A stretch of DNA of 64,000 nt from the NCBI RefSeq assembly GCF_000967195.1, contig NZ_KQ033871.1:399090-463089 (forward strand), read 5' to 3'. The DNA is from Lactobacillus kullabergensis. Its GTDB lineage: Bacteria; Bacillota; Bacilli; Lactobacillales; Lactobacillaceae. Made by a program: the position numbers and the translations under genes. Shown here piece by piece: positions 8,536 through 17,657 of the stretch; position 1 is the first letter of the stretch, and each line of letters opens with the position of its first letter. The notes under the pieces were generated by a model. It did not search any database and was not told the origin of the DNA. It saw only the letters and a list, made by a program, of their open reading frames with translations.

Positions 8536-8568
8536 TCCTCCCGATCAAGTGATGGGAGGACTTTTTTT
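8536..8568 (+). terminator. Terminator after secG
   Basis: TCCTCCC pairs with GGGAGGA, with further pairing of ATC/GAT inside, followed by seven T. It may reduce read-through into rnr. Confidence 0.8.
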
Positions 8569-8599
8569 ATCTTTTTACTAACGAAATGGAGTTAAGTGC

Positions 8600-10924
8600 A
8601 TGGCACAAAACGAGAATATCTTAGCCAATGTTTTAGAGATTTTTCGTCACAATCCTAAAAAACAATATCAAGTTGAACAAATTGACCGTATGTTGCGCCG
8701 AGACAGACTTGGCAGTTTTTCAGATATGGTCAAAGCATTATCCTATTTGGAACAGGAAAAGAAAATAATCACCGATGGCAATGGCCGATACCAATTAGCT
8801 GAAGAAAATACCGAAGTTGAAGGCACTTTTAAGGCAAACAGCAAGGGTTTTGGTTTCGTCAAACTCGAAGACGAAGATGCTGATGATATTTTTATTGCTC
8901 GTGATTATACAGCATATGCCGTAGACGGTGATCGTGTTAAAGTCAAAATAACTGCTGGTGGTAATCCTTGGAATGGCAAAGGGCCCGAAGGACAAGTAGA
9001 AGAAATTCTCGAACGTGGTACAAAAACACTTGTCGGTGAATTTCATTCAATGACTGATGCTCAAATAAAAACCAGTCATTTTATTGGTTATGTTCTCAGC
9101 TCCAATAAAAAACTGGCGAACTATCGCGTTTATATTAGTCAGGACAGTTTGCGTCCGCAAAGACAAGATATTGTCAAAGTATCGCTTGCTAACTATCCTG
9201 ACAAAGATAATCCAGATTCGATGACTGGTGTTGTTACCAATATTATTGGTAACAAAAATTTACCAGGCGTCGATATTATGGCCATTGTTTCTGAGCATGA
9301 TGTTCGTACAGAATGGTCTGAAGATGCTCTTGAGCAGTCTAATGCCATTCCTGATCACGTGACTGAGGCAGAAATGGCGGATAGAGAGGACATTAGGGAC
9401 CAGCCCGCAGTTACCATTGATGGGGATGATTCTAAAGACTTCGATGATGCCGTGGTTTTATGGAAACTTCCTAACGGTAACTATCATTTAGGGGTTCATA
9501 TTGCTGATGTAGCGCATTATGTGACGGAAAATTCTCCTTTGGACAAAGAAGCTTTTACCAGGGGTAATAGTACATATCTTGTTGACCGTGTTATTCCAAT
9601 GTTGCCGTTTAGATTATCTAATGGCATCTGTTCTTTAAATGAGGGGCAAGATCGTCTTGTTTTGTCTTGCGAAATGGAAATTTCTCCGGAAGGAAAAAGA
9701 GTTAATTATCGTATTCATCCCTCTGTTATGCGATCACACGGCAGAATGACTTATAACAATGTCAACAAGGTCTTAGATCAAGATAATCATGAAGAACTAG
9801 AGGAAAAATACGTTAAACTGGCACCCATGTTGCAAGATATGGCCGAACTGCATAATGTGTTATACCAGCAAAGGCATCAGCGTGGTGCAATAGATTTTGA
9901 GGAACCTGAAGCAAAAATTATTGTTGATGATCAAGGTAAACCCACAGATATCGTGTTACACGATCGTGGTATAGCTGAAAAAATGATCGAATCATTCATG
10001 CTTATAGCAAATGAAACTGTTGCCGAAGACTTTTATCGCAAACACGTTCCATTTCTGTATCGTGTACATGAAACTCCAGATGGTGAGCGTATTAAAGGCT
10101 TCTTTGAATTTTGCAGTGCTTTTGGATTGCATATTACTGCTGATCCCAATCACGTTAAACCAATTGACTTGCAAAAAGTCGTGGCTAAAACAACTGATAC
10201 ACCTGAAGAAGCAGTAGTTCAAATGATGATGCTTCGTAGCTTAAAGCAGGCACATTATTCAGAAGAACCACTAGGGCATTTTGGTCTTGCTGCTAAATAC
10301 TACACTCATTTTACTTCACCAATTAGACGGTATTCCGATTTAATGGTGCATAGAATGATTCATGCATATAGTGAAAATGGTATTAACCAAAAAGTACAGG
10401 ATCATTTTGCCAGCTATCTACCTGAAGTTGCAGATCAAACTTCAACACAGGAACGTGTATCTGTTGATACTGAAAGAGAAGTAAACGACTTAAAGATGAC
10501 AGAATATATGGCGGATAAAGTTGGAGAACACTTTGATGCTGTTGTTTCTTCTGTGACTAGTTTTGGCATGTTTATCCAGTTGCCCAATACAGTTGAAGGG
10601 TTAATTCATATTTCAAATTTGACGGATGATTTCTACAGTTATAATGAAAAAAGCATGACACTGACTGGACGCGGTACTCATAAACAATATCATGTCGGGA
10701 TGCCCCTTAAAGTAACCCTTACTAATGCCAACGTTGAACAACATCAGCTTGATTTTGAAATCTATGATCCTAATGCTCCTAAGAAGTCTCATAACAATCG
10801 CGGTGCTAAAAACGAAAGACATGGTAATCGGGGCTTTCGCAACGATCACGCACATAAGGGTCACTATCGTAACAATTTTCAAAAAAATGGTAATCATCCA
10901 CATTTAAGTAGATACAAACATTAG
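8600..10924 (+). CDS. rnr: Ribonuclease R
   Basis: A 774-residue 3'-5' exoribonuclease. A winged-helix region (about 5-65) and cold-shock-type OB domains precede the RNB catalytic domain (about 250-590), whose DGDDSKDFDDA motif near residues 273-283 supplies the metal-binding aspartates. An S1 domain follows (about 635-715), then a tail rich in His, Asn, Arg and Lys, typical of RNase R. It degrades structured RNA and works with SmpB and tmRNA on stalled messages, in line with smpB 9 nt downstream. ATG 8600 is preceded by GGAG. Confidence 0.95.
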   Translation: MAQNENILANVLEIFRHNPKKQYQVEQIDRMLRRDRLGSFSDMVKALSYLEQEKKIITDGNGRYQLAEENTEVEGTFKANSKGFGFVKLEDEDADDIFIARDYTAYAVDGDRVKVKITAGGNPWNGKGPEGQVEEILERGTKTLVGEFHSMTDAQIKTSHFIGYVLSSNKKLANYRVYISQDSLRPQRQDIVKVSLANYPDKDNPDSMTGVVTNIIGNKNLPGVDIMAIVSEHDVRTEWSEDALEQSNAIPDHVTEAEMADREDIRDQPAVTIDGDDSKDFDDAVVLWKLPNGNYHLGVHIADVAHYVTENSPLDKEAFTRGNSTYLVDRVIPMLPFRLSNGICSLNEGQDRLVLSCEMEISPEGKRVNYRIHPSVMRSHGRMTYNNVNKVLDQDNHEELEEKYVKLAPMLQDMAELHNVLYQQRHQRGAIDFEEPEAKIIVDDQGKPTDIVLHDRGIAEKMIESFMLIANETVAEDFYRKHVPFLYRVHETPDGERIKGFFEFCSAFGLHITADPNHVKPIDLQKVVAKTTDTPEEAVVQMMMLRSLKQAHYSEEPLGHFGLAAKYYTHFTSPIRRYSDLMVHRMIHAYSENGINQKVQDHFASYLPEVADQTSTQERVSVDTEREVNDLKMTEYMADKVGEHFDAVVSSVTSFGMFIQLPNTVEGLIHISNLTDDFYSYNEKSMTLTGRGTHKQYHVGMPLKVTLTNANVEQHQLDFEIYDPNAPKKSHNNRGAKNERHGNRGFRNDHAHKGHYRNNFQKNGNHPHLSRYKH

Positions 10925-10933
10925 GTTAGAAAA

Positions 10934-11392
10934 TTGAAAAAAGAAAAAAATGAAAATTTAATTGCTCAAAATAAAAAAGCACATCATGATTATTTCATTA
11001 AAGAAACATATGAAGCAGGCATTGCTTTAACGGGCACGGAAATAAAATCAGTGAGGGCACGGCGTATTAATTTACGCGATGGCTATGTACAAATTATTAA
11101 CGGTTCCGCTTTTCTTGAGAATGTCCACATCAGCGAATATAAGCAAGGCAATCGGTATAACCATGAACCACTTCGCTCAAGGAGGTTGCTTTTACATAAA
11201 AAGGAACTGGCACGACTTGCTAAGGACCAGTCTGCACGCGGGATTGCAATTATACCTTTGAAAGTTTATCTAAAACATGGTTTTGCCAAAGTCCTCATTG
11301 GTGTCGGTCAAGGAAAGAAAAAATATGACAAGCGTGAGGCAATTAAGAAACGGGATCAAGAACGAGAAATACGCAGACAATATAAAATATAA
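10934..11392 (+). CDS. smpB: SsrA-binding protein SmpB
   Basis: A 152-residue small basic protein with the SmpB core ([30 protein letters not shown]) and a basic C-terminal tail ([15 protein letters not shown]). SmpB binds tmRNA and brings it to stalled ribosomes. The start is TTG, 9 nt after rnr. The ssrA gene was not seen nearby. A weak terminator follows. Confidence 0.95.
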   Translation: MKKEKNENLIAQNKKAHHDYFIKETYEAGIALTGTEIKSVRARRINLRDGYVQIINGSAFLENVHISEYKQGNRYNHEPLRSRRLLLHKKELARLAKDQSARGIAIIPLKVYLKHGFAKVLIGVGQGKKKYDKREAIKKRDQEREIRRQYKI

Positions 11393-11396
11393 ATGG

Positions 11397-11432
11397 ACGG
11401 TTTAATTTGTTTTATAGTTAAACTGTTTTTTA
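11397..11432 (+). terminator. Terminator after smpB
   Basis: ACGGTTTAA pairs with TTAAACTGT (one G-U) across a 12-nt loop, followed by TTTTT. Confidence 0.6.
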
Positions 11433-11840
11433 ATTTTGTATTTGTTTAAAGCTTAACAAATTGCAAATAACTATTGTAATAATCTCTGTATATAAATTAC
11501 TAAACTTGATTTAACAGTAAAAGCAAAAAAAATAAGTTTGTGAATTATACACAAAGTTTTAAATAAATTAATCTTTTTTTATAAATTTTTTTGTTATCTT
11601 TGCCAAATACCTTTGCAATATTGCGTAGAATTTATTAATATTATTAATGTGTATATGACTGATTTTATTAGATAGTAATGCTTAAATTTGTAACTTTAAT
11701 AGAAGTGTAAACAAGTGAGTATTGAAAGAATAGAATATTTTTGATTATTTCTGCCTGTATTTGAAATTCTAGAGAAATTTGTTTTTAAAAAGTAGAGTGT
11801 TTCATTATTGCTCTCTTTATATGTAAGGATTTGAATCGGA
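11433..11840. other. Long AT-rich intergenic stretch
   Basis: About 400 bases with very low GC and no open reading frame worth calling on either strand, no tRNA-like fold and no clear repeat. It must hold the nitroreductase promoter, but I cannot place it with confidence. Confidence 0.5.
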
Positions 11841-12497
11841 ATGGAATTTAATAAAGTTTATAACCATGAACGAGTAACTCGCAAGTTTACTAGTAGAAAA
11901 GTTAACGAAAAATTACTTGCTAAGATTATTCAAAGGGCACAGTTATCCCCATCATTACTTAACTCACAGCCTTGGAAGGTTTATATGTTAACTGGTGATG
12001 CGCTTGCTGGTCTAAAAAAAGAAGTGAAAACTCAAATAGATAATAATGTTGAGCCTCACGAAGATTTTGTCAAAATGTTGTCACTTAATTGGGATTCATA
12101 TCCTAGTCAAAATATGGCTGCTGTTGGGGCTTCCCAACCGTATTTTTTTAAGAACAAAATGGAACTTTTCTCGGAATCAAACAATGAAATGTTCAACGCC
12201 CAGGATATCGCGTTCTTGACGATTCCCAGAACCTCTCCAGCTTGGTCAGTTTACGACTTAGGGATTTTTTCACAAAGTATTATGCTGCTTGCGCTCAATG
12301 AGGGATTATCAATTATGCCAGCGCACTCAATGGTATCTTATCCTGAGCTGGTACGTAAGTATTGTAAAATCCCAGAAGATGAACTTGTGGGTATGGCAAT
12401 TGGGTTAGGATACCAGGATAATGCGGCAGAAGTTAATGATCCCAAATTTTATCCTGATCGTTTACCGTTTAAAAAAATATATAAATTAGTTAAATAG
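11841..12497 (+). CDS. Nitroreductase family protein
   Basis: A 218-residue flavin-dependent oxidoreductase of the nitroreductase fold. The N-terminal region has the usual RxxRKF-like segment (HERVTRKFTSRKV) and the FMN/substrate segment SPSLLNSQPWKVY; the C-terminal GMAIGLGYQD is also family-typical. Members reduce quinones, nitro compounds or flavins with NAD(P)H; the natural substrate cannot be inferred. It stands alone, with long gaps on both sides. Confidence 0.85.
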   Translation: MEFNKVYNHERVTRKFTSRKVNEKLLAKIIQRAQLSPSLLNSQPWKVYMLTGDALAGLKKEVKTQIDNNVEPHEDFVKMLSLNWDSYPSQNMAAVGASQPYFFKNKMELFSESNNEMFNAQDIAFLTIPRTSPAWSVYDLGIFSQSIMLLALNEGLSIMPAHSMVSYPELVRKYCKIPEDELVGMAIGLGYQDNAAEVNDPKFYPDRLPFKKIYKLVK

Positions 12498-12592
12498 ATA
12501 AGTAATTTAATTAAAATAAAGCGCTATTAATGATAGAATGTTTAATGAGGAAATTTAATTTAAACGATAAACTAATAAAGGTGATATAAATT

Positions 12593-13939
12593 TTGAGTAC
12601 GGCCCAAATAGTTACTAATTTAATAGCAACTTTAGTTATTTTTGTTTTTGCAGCTTTCTTTGTGGCTGCAGAATTTGCTTTGGTTCAAACTAGGCCCAGC
12701 CAGCTTGAAGATATGCTGTCCAATAAAATTGGCAACCATCGCAAAGTTAAGCGCGCTCTGCATATGACTCATAATTTAAATGAGTACCTCTCCACGACAC
12801 AGGTCGGGACTACTTTAGTTGGAGTAGTCTTGGGCTGGTTTTCAGCTGATACTTTAGCTGCAATATTTGAAAGAATGTTTAATTTAGTTGATCTTAACCA
12901 TTCTGTCATTCGCTCTATTAGCGCAATATTAGGCGTTATTCTTTTAACTTATTTAGAAGTTGTGGTTACAGAAATTGTGCCCAAAAATATTGCAATTGAC
13001 ATGCCCGTAAAGATTTTGCTAAAAATTGTGACACCTTTGCAGTTATTTCATACTTTGGTTTACCCTTTCGTTTGGTTACTTAATGCTAGTTCAAATGGTT
13101 TACTGAAAATGTTAGGTTTTGAGCCAGCTGATGAGGAAAATCAGGTTTATTCTCAATCAGAAATCATTAAATTATCACGTAAAGCTGTTCATGGGGGTTC
13201 ACTTGATAAAAACGATCTGACCTATATGAAACGTGCTTTTGAACTGAATGACAAAATAGCTAAAGACATTATGACTGATAGAACACGGCTAGTAGTTATT
13301 AATTCAACTGAAACAATTAAGCAAGCTCTTAAAATGTATTTAGATGAAGGTTCAAGCCGAATTCCAGTTGTGCGCGATAACAATAAAGATGATGTTGTTG
13401 GCTATATCTATGCTTTTGATGTTATTCAGCAGGGTCAGATTGACGAAAATGTGCCAGTTACGCGTATTATTCGAACGATGATTACTGTACCTGAATCGAT
13501 GCCAATTCAAGATATTCTCCAATTAATGATTAAAAAGCATACCCCAATTGTCCTTGTTGTGGATGAATATGGTGGTACCAGCGGAATAGTTACAGATAAG
13601 GATATTTACGAAGAATTATTTGGTACTGTCAAAGATGAAATTGATGATGTTTCTGATGATTATATAATTAGAGACGAGCAAGGTAATATTCATGTATCCG
13701 GCAAAACCACTTTATATGATTTTGCCCGCTACTTTAAAAAGGATTTAAAAAGCTTCCAAGACAGTGACATTATTACAATTGGTGGCTACATGATGGAACA
13801 TTATCCAGATTTGAAAAAAGGTGAAAAAGTTGAGTTAGAAGGATTTGAATTCAAACTTGACGATATAGAGCAGGGATTTATGCGCTGGTTTATTGTTAAA
13901 GCTGTCGACCATGAAAAAGAATCACCTAAAGCAGAGTAG
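12593..13939 (+). CDS. CNNM/CorC-type transporter-associated membrane protein (hemolysin family)
   Basis: A 448-residue protein with an N-terminal CNNM (DUF21) membrane domain (to about residue 190), a pair of CBS domains (about 215-335) and a C-terminal CorC/HlyC domain (about 345-430). Such proteins are linked to Mg2+ or Co2+ export and are often misnamed hemolysins. The start is TTG with AAAGGTGA upstream. The sequence AAGCGCTA just upstream recurs before two other promoters in the window. Confidence 0.88.
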   Translation: MSTAQIVTNLIATLVIFVFAAFFVAAEFALVQTRPSQLEDMLSNKIGNHRKVKRALHMTHNLNEYLSTTQVGTTLVGVVLGWFSADTLAAIFERMFNLVDLNHSVIRSISAILGVILLTYLEVVVTEIVPKNIAIDMPVKILLKIVTPLQLFHTLVYPFVWLLNASSNGLLKMLGFEPADEENQVYSQSEIIKLSRKAVHGGSLDKNDLTYMKRAFELNDKIAKDIMTDRTRLVVINSTETIKQALKMYLDEGSSRIPVVRDNNKDDVVGYIYAFDVIQQGQIDENVPVTRIIRTMITVPESMPIQDILQLMIKKHTPIVLVVDEYGGTSGIVTDKDIYEELFGTVKDEIDDVSDDYIIRDEQGNIHVSGKTTLYDFARYFKKDLKSFQDSDIITIGGYMMEHYPDLKKGEKVELEGFEFKLDDIEQGFMRWFIVKAVDHEKESPKAE

Positions 13940-13945
13940 ACAGTT

Positions 13946-13976
13946 AAAAGGAGTTGTCAGTTAGACAACTCCTTTT
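13946..13976. terminator. Bidirectional terminator between the CNNM gene and hpt
   Basis: AAAAGGAGTTGTC pairs with GACAACTCCTTTT across a 5-nt loop, with T-runs in both directions. The two convergent genes share it; its 3' arm touches the hpt stop codon. Confidence 0.88.
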
Positions 13977-14545
13977 TATTTATTATTAACTAATTTAATA
14001 ATTTCAGGTTTTAATACACCAATATATTTTAAATTACGGTAAAAATTCATAAAATCAAGTCCGTAGCCAACTACAAACTCATTTCCGACTTTTGAACCAT
14101 AATACTCAATATCAACATCTACTTTGCGATTTGCCTCTTTGTTAAGTAAAACGCAGCATTTAACGCTTTTAGCACCACGTTTTTTAAGCAATTCTTTCAT
14201 AAAATCCAGAGTCAATCCAGTATCAACGATATCTTCAACAATTAACACATCACGATCTTTAACATCTGTGGCTAAATCAGAAACAAGCTTAACTTTGCCG
14301 GAAGACTCCATTTCGTTACCATAACTGGAAACGTCCAGGAAATCAATTTCTGCTTTAACATCCATTTCTCTTACTAAATCGGTTAAAAAGAAGATGGCAC
14401 CTTTAAGAGCCCCCACAATTAAAGGCTTTTTACCAGCATAATCTGTAGTAAGCTGCTTTCCTAACTTGACACACATCTGATGAATGTCATCTTCACTAAA
14501 CAATTTATGATCAATAATATTATTAATATTGTCGTTTTTTGGCAT
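13976..14545 (-). CDS. hpt: Hypoxanthine phosphoribosyltransferase
   Basis: A 189-residue purine salvage enzyme that makes IMP or GMP from hypoxanthine or guanine and PRPP. The PRPP-binding motif is VLIVEDIVDTGLT near residues 100-112, and LKGAIFF near residue 48 belongs to the PPi loop. Length fits the family. It is convergent with the CNNM gene and divergent from the M42 peptidase. In many Firmicutes hpt sits beside tilS and ftsH; here it stands alone. Confidence 0.94.
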   Translation of the reverse strand: MPKNDNINNIIDHKLFSEDDIHQMCVKLGKQLTTDYAGKKPLIVGALKGAIFFLTDLVREMDVKAEIDFLDVSSYGNEMESSGKVKLVSDLATDVKDRDVLIVEDIVDTGLTLDFMKELLKKRGAKSVKCCVLLNKEANRKVDVDIEYYGSKVGNEFVVGYGLDFMNFYRNLKYIGVLKPEIIKLVNNK

Positions 14546-14786
14546 TTATCTACCCTTCATTTAAAACAATTAAAATTTCTAATATTTTCGATTATATCAT
14601 TTTTTGGCTAGAAAAACAGATTATTTTGAAGCAATTTAAGTATTTAGGGACTAAATTACGTACAAAAAGCATATATATTAGTAAAAGCAGTAGGATTATT
14701 TATCATCTTATTTATTTTTTTAAAGCCTGTAACTCAAGTTTTTGGTAGAATTAATAGATAAGATATTTTAAGTGGAAGGTAAAAAG

Positions 14787-15869
14787 ATGGATAAACAACA
14801 AGAAATTAAAATGCTCAAAGCTTTTTCCGATGCTAATTCTACTTCAGGTTTTGAAGAAGAATTTGTTAAATTGTTTACTGAAACTGTGCATGACTTTGCT
14901 AATGTCAAAGTTGATGGCATGCTCAACGTTTATGCAGCTAAGAAAGAAAATAAAAAAGATCAACCGGTAATTCAATTAGATGCTCATTCCGACTCTGTTG
15001 GTTTTATTACGCAGGCTGTTCGGCCTAATGGAATGATTAAATTTGTACCATTGGGTGGCTGGGTCAAATACAATATTCCTGCTTTACGCGTCAAAATAAA
15101 AAATCGTGCAGGTGAGTATGTGCCCGGAGTAGTTGCAACTAAACCCCCGCACTTTATGACTGCAGCTGAAAAAAATAATGTACCCGATGTAGCAGATATG
15201 TCAATTGACGTTGGTTCCAGTTCTCGAGCTGAAACTATAAATGATTATCAAATTGATACTGGTTGTCCAATTTTTGTTGATGTCAAATGTGAATACAATG
15301 AAAAAAGTGGTCTATTCTTCGGTAAGGACTTTGATGACCGTTTTGGCGCAGCTGCTATGGCAGATGTTCTTGACAATTTAAAGGACGAACAATGCGATTT
15401 TAACGTTGTTGCTGCACTTTCAAGCCAGGAAGAAGTGGGTTTGCGAGGTGCATATGTCACAGCTAGAGCTGTAAAGCCGGATTTAGCTATAGTCTTGGAA
15501 TCTTGTCCAGCGGATGATACTTTTACCCCAGAGTGGTTATCGCAGACAGGGTTAAAACGAGGACCAATGCTGCGTGACATGGATACATCCTTTTTACCTA
15601 ATCCTAAATTTCAGCAATATGCCTGTGATTTAGCAGATAAAAATCATATTCCGTATACTCGGTCGGTTCGTACCGGTGGCGGACAGGATGGAGCTGCAAT
15701 TTATTATGAAAACGGAGCACCAACTATTGTAATTGGCATTCCAGTGCGCTATGAACATTCGCCATATTGTTTTAGTGCTTATTCCGATTTTAAAGCTTCC
15801 GTAGATCTGACGCTAGCTATTATTCGTGATCTTACAAAAGAGAAATTAGCAAGTTTTAGTCAGTTTTAA
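14787..15869 (+). CDS. M42 family metallopeptidase (glutamyl/leucyl aminopeptidase type)
   Basis: A 360-residue two-zinc aminopeptidase. Metal-ligand and catalytic motifs are visible: LDAHSDSVGF (His68 region), KDFDDRFGAA (near 180), SSQEEVGLRG (near 212) and a C-terminal EHS segment. Family members form cytosolic dodecamers that trim peptides. I start at ATG 14787 because GGAAGGT lies 7 nt upstream; a GTG at 14772 falls before that ribosome site. Substrate preference is not readable. Confidence 0.9.
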   Translation: MDKQQEIKMLKAFSDANSTSGFEEEFVKLFTETVHDFANVKVDGMLNVYAAKKENKKDQPVIQLDAHSDSVGFITQAVRPNGMIKFVPLGGWVKYNIPALRVKIKNRAGEYVPGVVATKPPHFMTAAEKNNVPDVADMSIDVGSSSRAETINDYQIDTGCPIFVDVKCEYNEKSGLFFGKDFDDRFGAAAMADVLDNLKDEQCDFNVVAALSSQEEVGLRGAYVTARAVKPDLAIVLESCPADDTFTPEWLSQTGLKRGPMLRDMDTSFLPNPKFQQYACDLADKNHIPYTRSVRTGGGQDGAAIYYENGAPTIVIGIPVRYEHSPYCFSAYSDFKASVDLTLAIIRDLTKEKLASFSQF

Positions 15870-15937
15870 AAATACTTGTTCTTTTGAATAGAGCAGAAAA
15901 ACTAGTTAAAATGTGATATACTAGTAAGAAATGAATA

Positions 15938-16018
15938 TCAGTCACTAGGGGTGCCAAATAGCTGAGAAATACCCTCTGAACCTGAACGGGACAATACCTG
16001 CGTTAGGGAAGTGTTAAA
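15938..16018 (+). promoter_or_regulatory. TPP riboswitch (THI element)
   Basis: The conserved THI-box parts occur in order: CACTAGGGGTGC, GCTGAGA, ACCCTCTGAACCTGA, GGGACAATACCTGCG and AGGGAAGTG. CACT at 15943 and AGTG at 16010 close the core. It binds thiamine pyrophosphate and should switch off the ykoE-like gene starting at 16069. Confidence 0.96.
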
Positions 16019-16034
16019 TTTAGTTACTAAAGAT

Positions 16035-16067
16035 ACTCCTAATGACATATAAAGTTAGGAGTATTTT
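16035..16067 (+). promoter_or_regulatory. Expression platform of the TPP riboswitch
   Basis: ACTCCTAA (16035-16042) pairs with TTAGGAGT (16055-16062), followed by ATTTTT. The 3' arm contains the AGGAG ribosome site of the gene at 16069. The hairpin could act as a terminator, as a cover on the ribosome site, or both. Confidence 0.75.
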
Positions 16068-16068
16068 T

Positions 16069-16647
16069 ATGTTTACAAGGTCTTCAAAATGGAATGTGAA
16101 GTCAATTATTTTAATTGCACTGATTGGTATCATTATGGGTGTTATTTATACCTATGGTTTTAACTGGGCTTTTAATTTAGTTAAGATGCTTTTGGTACCC
16201 ACAGGTTTTGCGCCAGTAACAGACACTGTTTTTTCTGGTTTATGGCTTATGGCGGGACCACTGGCAATGTATTTTGTTCCTACGCCTGGTTCTGGGACAA
16301 TAGGTGAACTGCTGGCATCAATTGTTGAAATGGCTATTGGTGGGCAGTGGGGAGCCACTACTATTCTTTCAGGTGTCATTCAGGGTGCGACTAATGAAAT
16401 TGGCTTTTTTCCTAAAAAAGAGCGTTACCAAAAGTTTACCTGGAAAAGCGTATTAACCGGTGCATTCTTTGCATCATTTGGCTGTTTTATCCCATCATAT
16501 ATTTTATATGGTTGGAGTAAATTCAGTATGCAGGTTCAAATTGTGATGTTTATTACTAATATCATTTCTTCGCTAGTTTTCGATGGCGTTTTAGTTAAAC
16601 TGATCACAAATTTATTCGATAATGCGTTAAAGCCAAAAGTTGATTAA
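16069..16647 (+). CDS. ykoE: ECF transporter substrate-binding protein, YkoE type (thiamine/HMP uptake)
   Basis: A 192-residue integral membrane protein with about five or six helices, matching S components of energy-coupling-factor transporters of the YkoE family (SSKWNVKSII near the start, GSGTIGELLASIVEMAIGGQ in the middle). The TPP riboswitch directly upstream makes thiamine or its pyrimidine precursor the likely substrate. ATG 16069 follows AGGAG by 7 nt; an ATG at 16042 lies inside the regulatory hairpin and is rejected. The ATPase and T components are not here, so it must use a shared ECF module. Confidence 0.88.
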   Translation: MFTRSSKWNVKSIILIALIGIIMGVIYTYGFNWAFNLVKMLLVPTGFAPVTDTVFSGLWLMAGPLAMYFVPTPGSGTIGELLASIVEMAIGGQWGATTILSGVIQGATNEIGFFPKKERYQKFTWKSVLTGAFFASFGCFIPSYILYGWSKFSMQVQIVMFITNIISSLVFDGVLVKLITNLFDNALKPKVD

Positions 16648-16653
16648 ATACGC

Positions 16654-16729
16654 AAAAAGGAGTAATGCATTTTGTACTGAGCCCCAAAAGTTATCGAACT
16701 TTTGGGGCTCAGGTCGCTTACTCCTTTTT
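16654..16729. terminator. Nested double hairpin, bidirectional terminator
   Basis: An outer stem, AAAAAGGAGTAA (16654-16665) with TTACTCCTTTTT (16718-16729), encloses a perfect 16-bp inner stem, CTGAGCCCCAAAAGTT (16677-16692) with AACTTTTGGGGCTCAG (16697-16712) and loop ATCG. It lies between the convergent ykoE-like gene and udk and reaches the udk stop codon. Confidence 0.85.
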
Positions 16730-17370
16730 TATTGCTCTTTTTTACTTAAAATAGAATGAACCTTAGTAGTCAACATATCAATTGCCACATCATTTTTGCC
16801 ACCTTCCGGAACAATAATGTCGGCATAACGCTTAGTAGGTTCTATAAATTGATGATACATTGGCTTAACCGTGCTCAGATACTGGTCAATTACAGATTCA
16901 ATAGAGCGACCCCTTTCATTTAAGTCCCGTTCTAAGCGCCTAATGAAACGAATATCGTCGTCTGTGTCAACATATACTTTGATATCCATTAAATCACGAA
17001 TCTCTTTGTTAGCTAAAACAAGAATTCCTTCAAGGATAATGATATCGGCTGGTTCCTTGTGAATGGTTTTTTGGCTGCGATTATGTTCTTTAAAGTCATA
17101 AACGGGCATCTCAATTGGCTTGTATGCCAGCAAATCACGCAGTTGCTTTTCGAGTAAAGGTACATCAAAGGCATCGGGATGATCATAATTGATCTTCATT
17201 CGTTTAGCCATGGGGATACCGGTATTATCTTTATAGTAAGAGTCCTGCGTCATAATCAGAACATGTTCATTTTCCTGCATTTGTGCAACAATTTTTTGAG
17301 CAATTGTGGTTTTCCCACTGCCTGAGCCACCAGTAATACCGATCACGACAGGCCTTTCTAGTCTCGACAT
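16729..17370 (-). CDS. udk: Uridine kinase
   Basis: A 213-residue P-loop kinase with GITGGSGSGKTT at residues 11-22, which phosphorylates uridine and cytidine to UMP and CMP. The Asp of MTQDSYY and the RRLERDLNERGRS lid fit the family, and the length is normal. It is transcribed on the minus strand, away from the PTS operon. Confidence 0.95.
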   Translation of the reverse strand: MSRLERPVVIGITGGSGSGKTTIAQKIVAQMQENEHVLIMTQDSYYKDNTGIPMAKRMKINYDHPDAFDVPLLEKQLRDLLAYKPIEMPVYDFKEHNRSQKTIHKEPADIIILEGILVLANKEIRDLMDIKVYVDTDDDIRFIRRLERDLNERGRSIESVIDQYLSTVKPMYHQFIEPTKRYADIIVPEGGKNDVAIDMLTTKVHSILSKKEQ

Positions 17371-17496
17371 TATGCCACTCCTTTTTTAATCCTTAAACAT
17401 TTTACTTTACTTTGCCCCTAATTACCAACAGTTAAGGCAAATTCCACTATTAAAACGTCCTCAAGCAGATAAAAATGCGGATTAAATAAAAAAACA

Positions 17497-17525
17497 TTGA
17501 CAATGTAAGTGGAAGCGATTACTAT
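17497..17525 (+). promoter_or_regulatory. Promoter of the Amadori-type PTS operon, with cre-like overlap
   Basis: TTGACA and TACTAT are 17 nt apart. TGGAAGCGATTACT (17510-17523) lies between and over these boxes and matches the catabolite-response consensus TGWNANCGNTNWCA except at two positions, so glucose repression by CcpA is plausible. Confidence 0.55.
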
Positions 17526-17528
17526 AAG

Positions 17529-17538
17529 TCTGGTACCA
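17529..17538 (+). promoter_or_regulatory. Candidate GntR operator half-site 1
   Basis: TCTGGTACCA lies just after the -10 box of the PTS operon promoter. Its reverse complement, with one change, recurs at 17634. Confidence 0.4.
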
Positions 17539-17633
17539 AAAATAATAAAGATATATTTTAAAATATTGATTGCCTTGATTTTAGCCCCTTAAAAAGGGAA
17601 ATCTTTAAAAAAAGAAGCAATAAAATAAAATAA

Positions 17634-17643
17634 TGATACCAGA
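17634..17643 (+). promoter_or_regulatory. Candidate GntR operator half-site 2
   Basis: TGATACCAGA is, apart from one base, the inverted form of the site at 17529, and lies 14 nt before the first GntR start codon. That placement suits autoregulation; no binding evidence exists. Confidence 0.4.
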
Positions 17644-17657
17644 ACGAAGACGATATC

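Noticed and set aside
11393-11840. A tmRNA (ssrA) gene after smpB
   Set aside because: No tRNA-like ends or tag reading frame could be found in this AT-rich stretch.
14539-14748. A 69-codon open reading frame between hpt and the M42 peptidase gene
   Set aside because: It starts inside hpt on the opposite strand, has low-complexity Ile/Lys/Phe composition and no ribosome site; the region is a divergent promoter.
17531-17537. T-box riboswitch suggested by TGGTACC
   Set aside because: The rest of the T-box (specifier stem, antiterminator) is absent; the sequence fits an operator half-site better.
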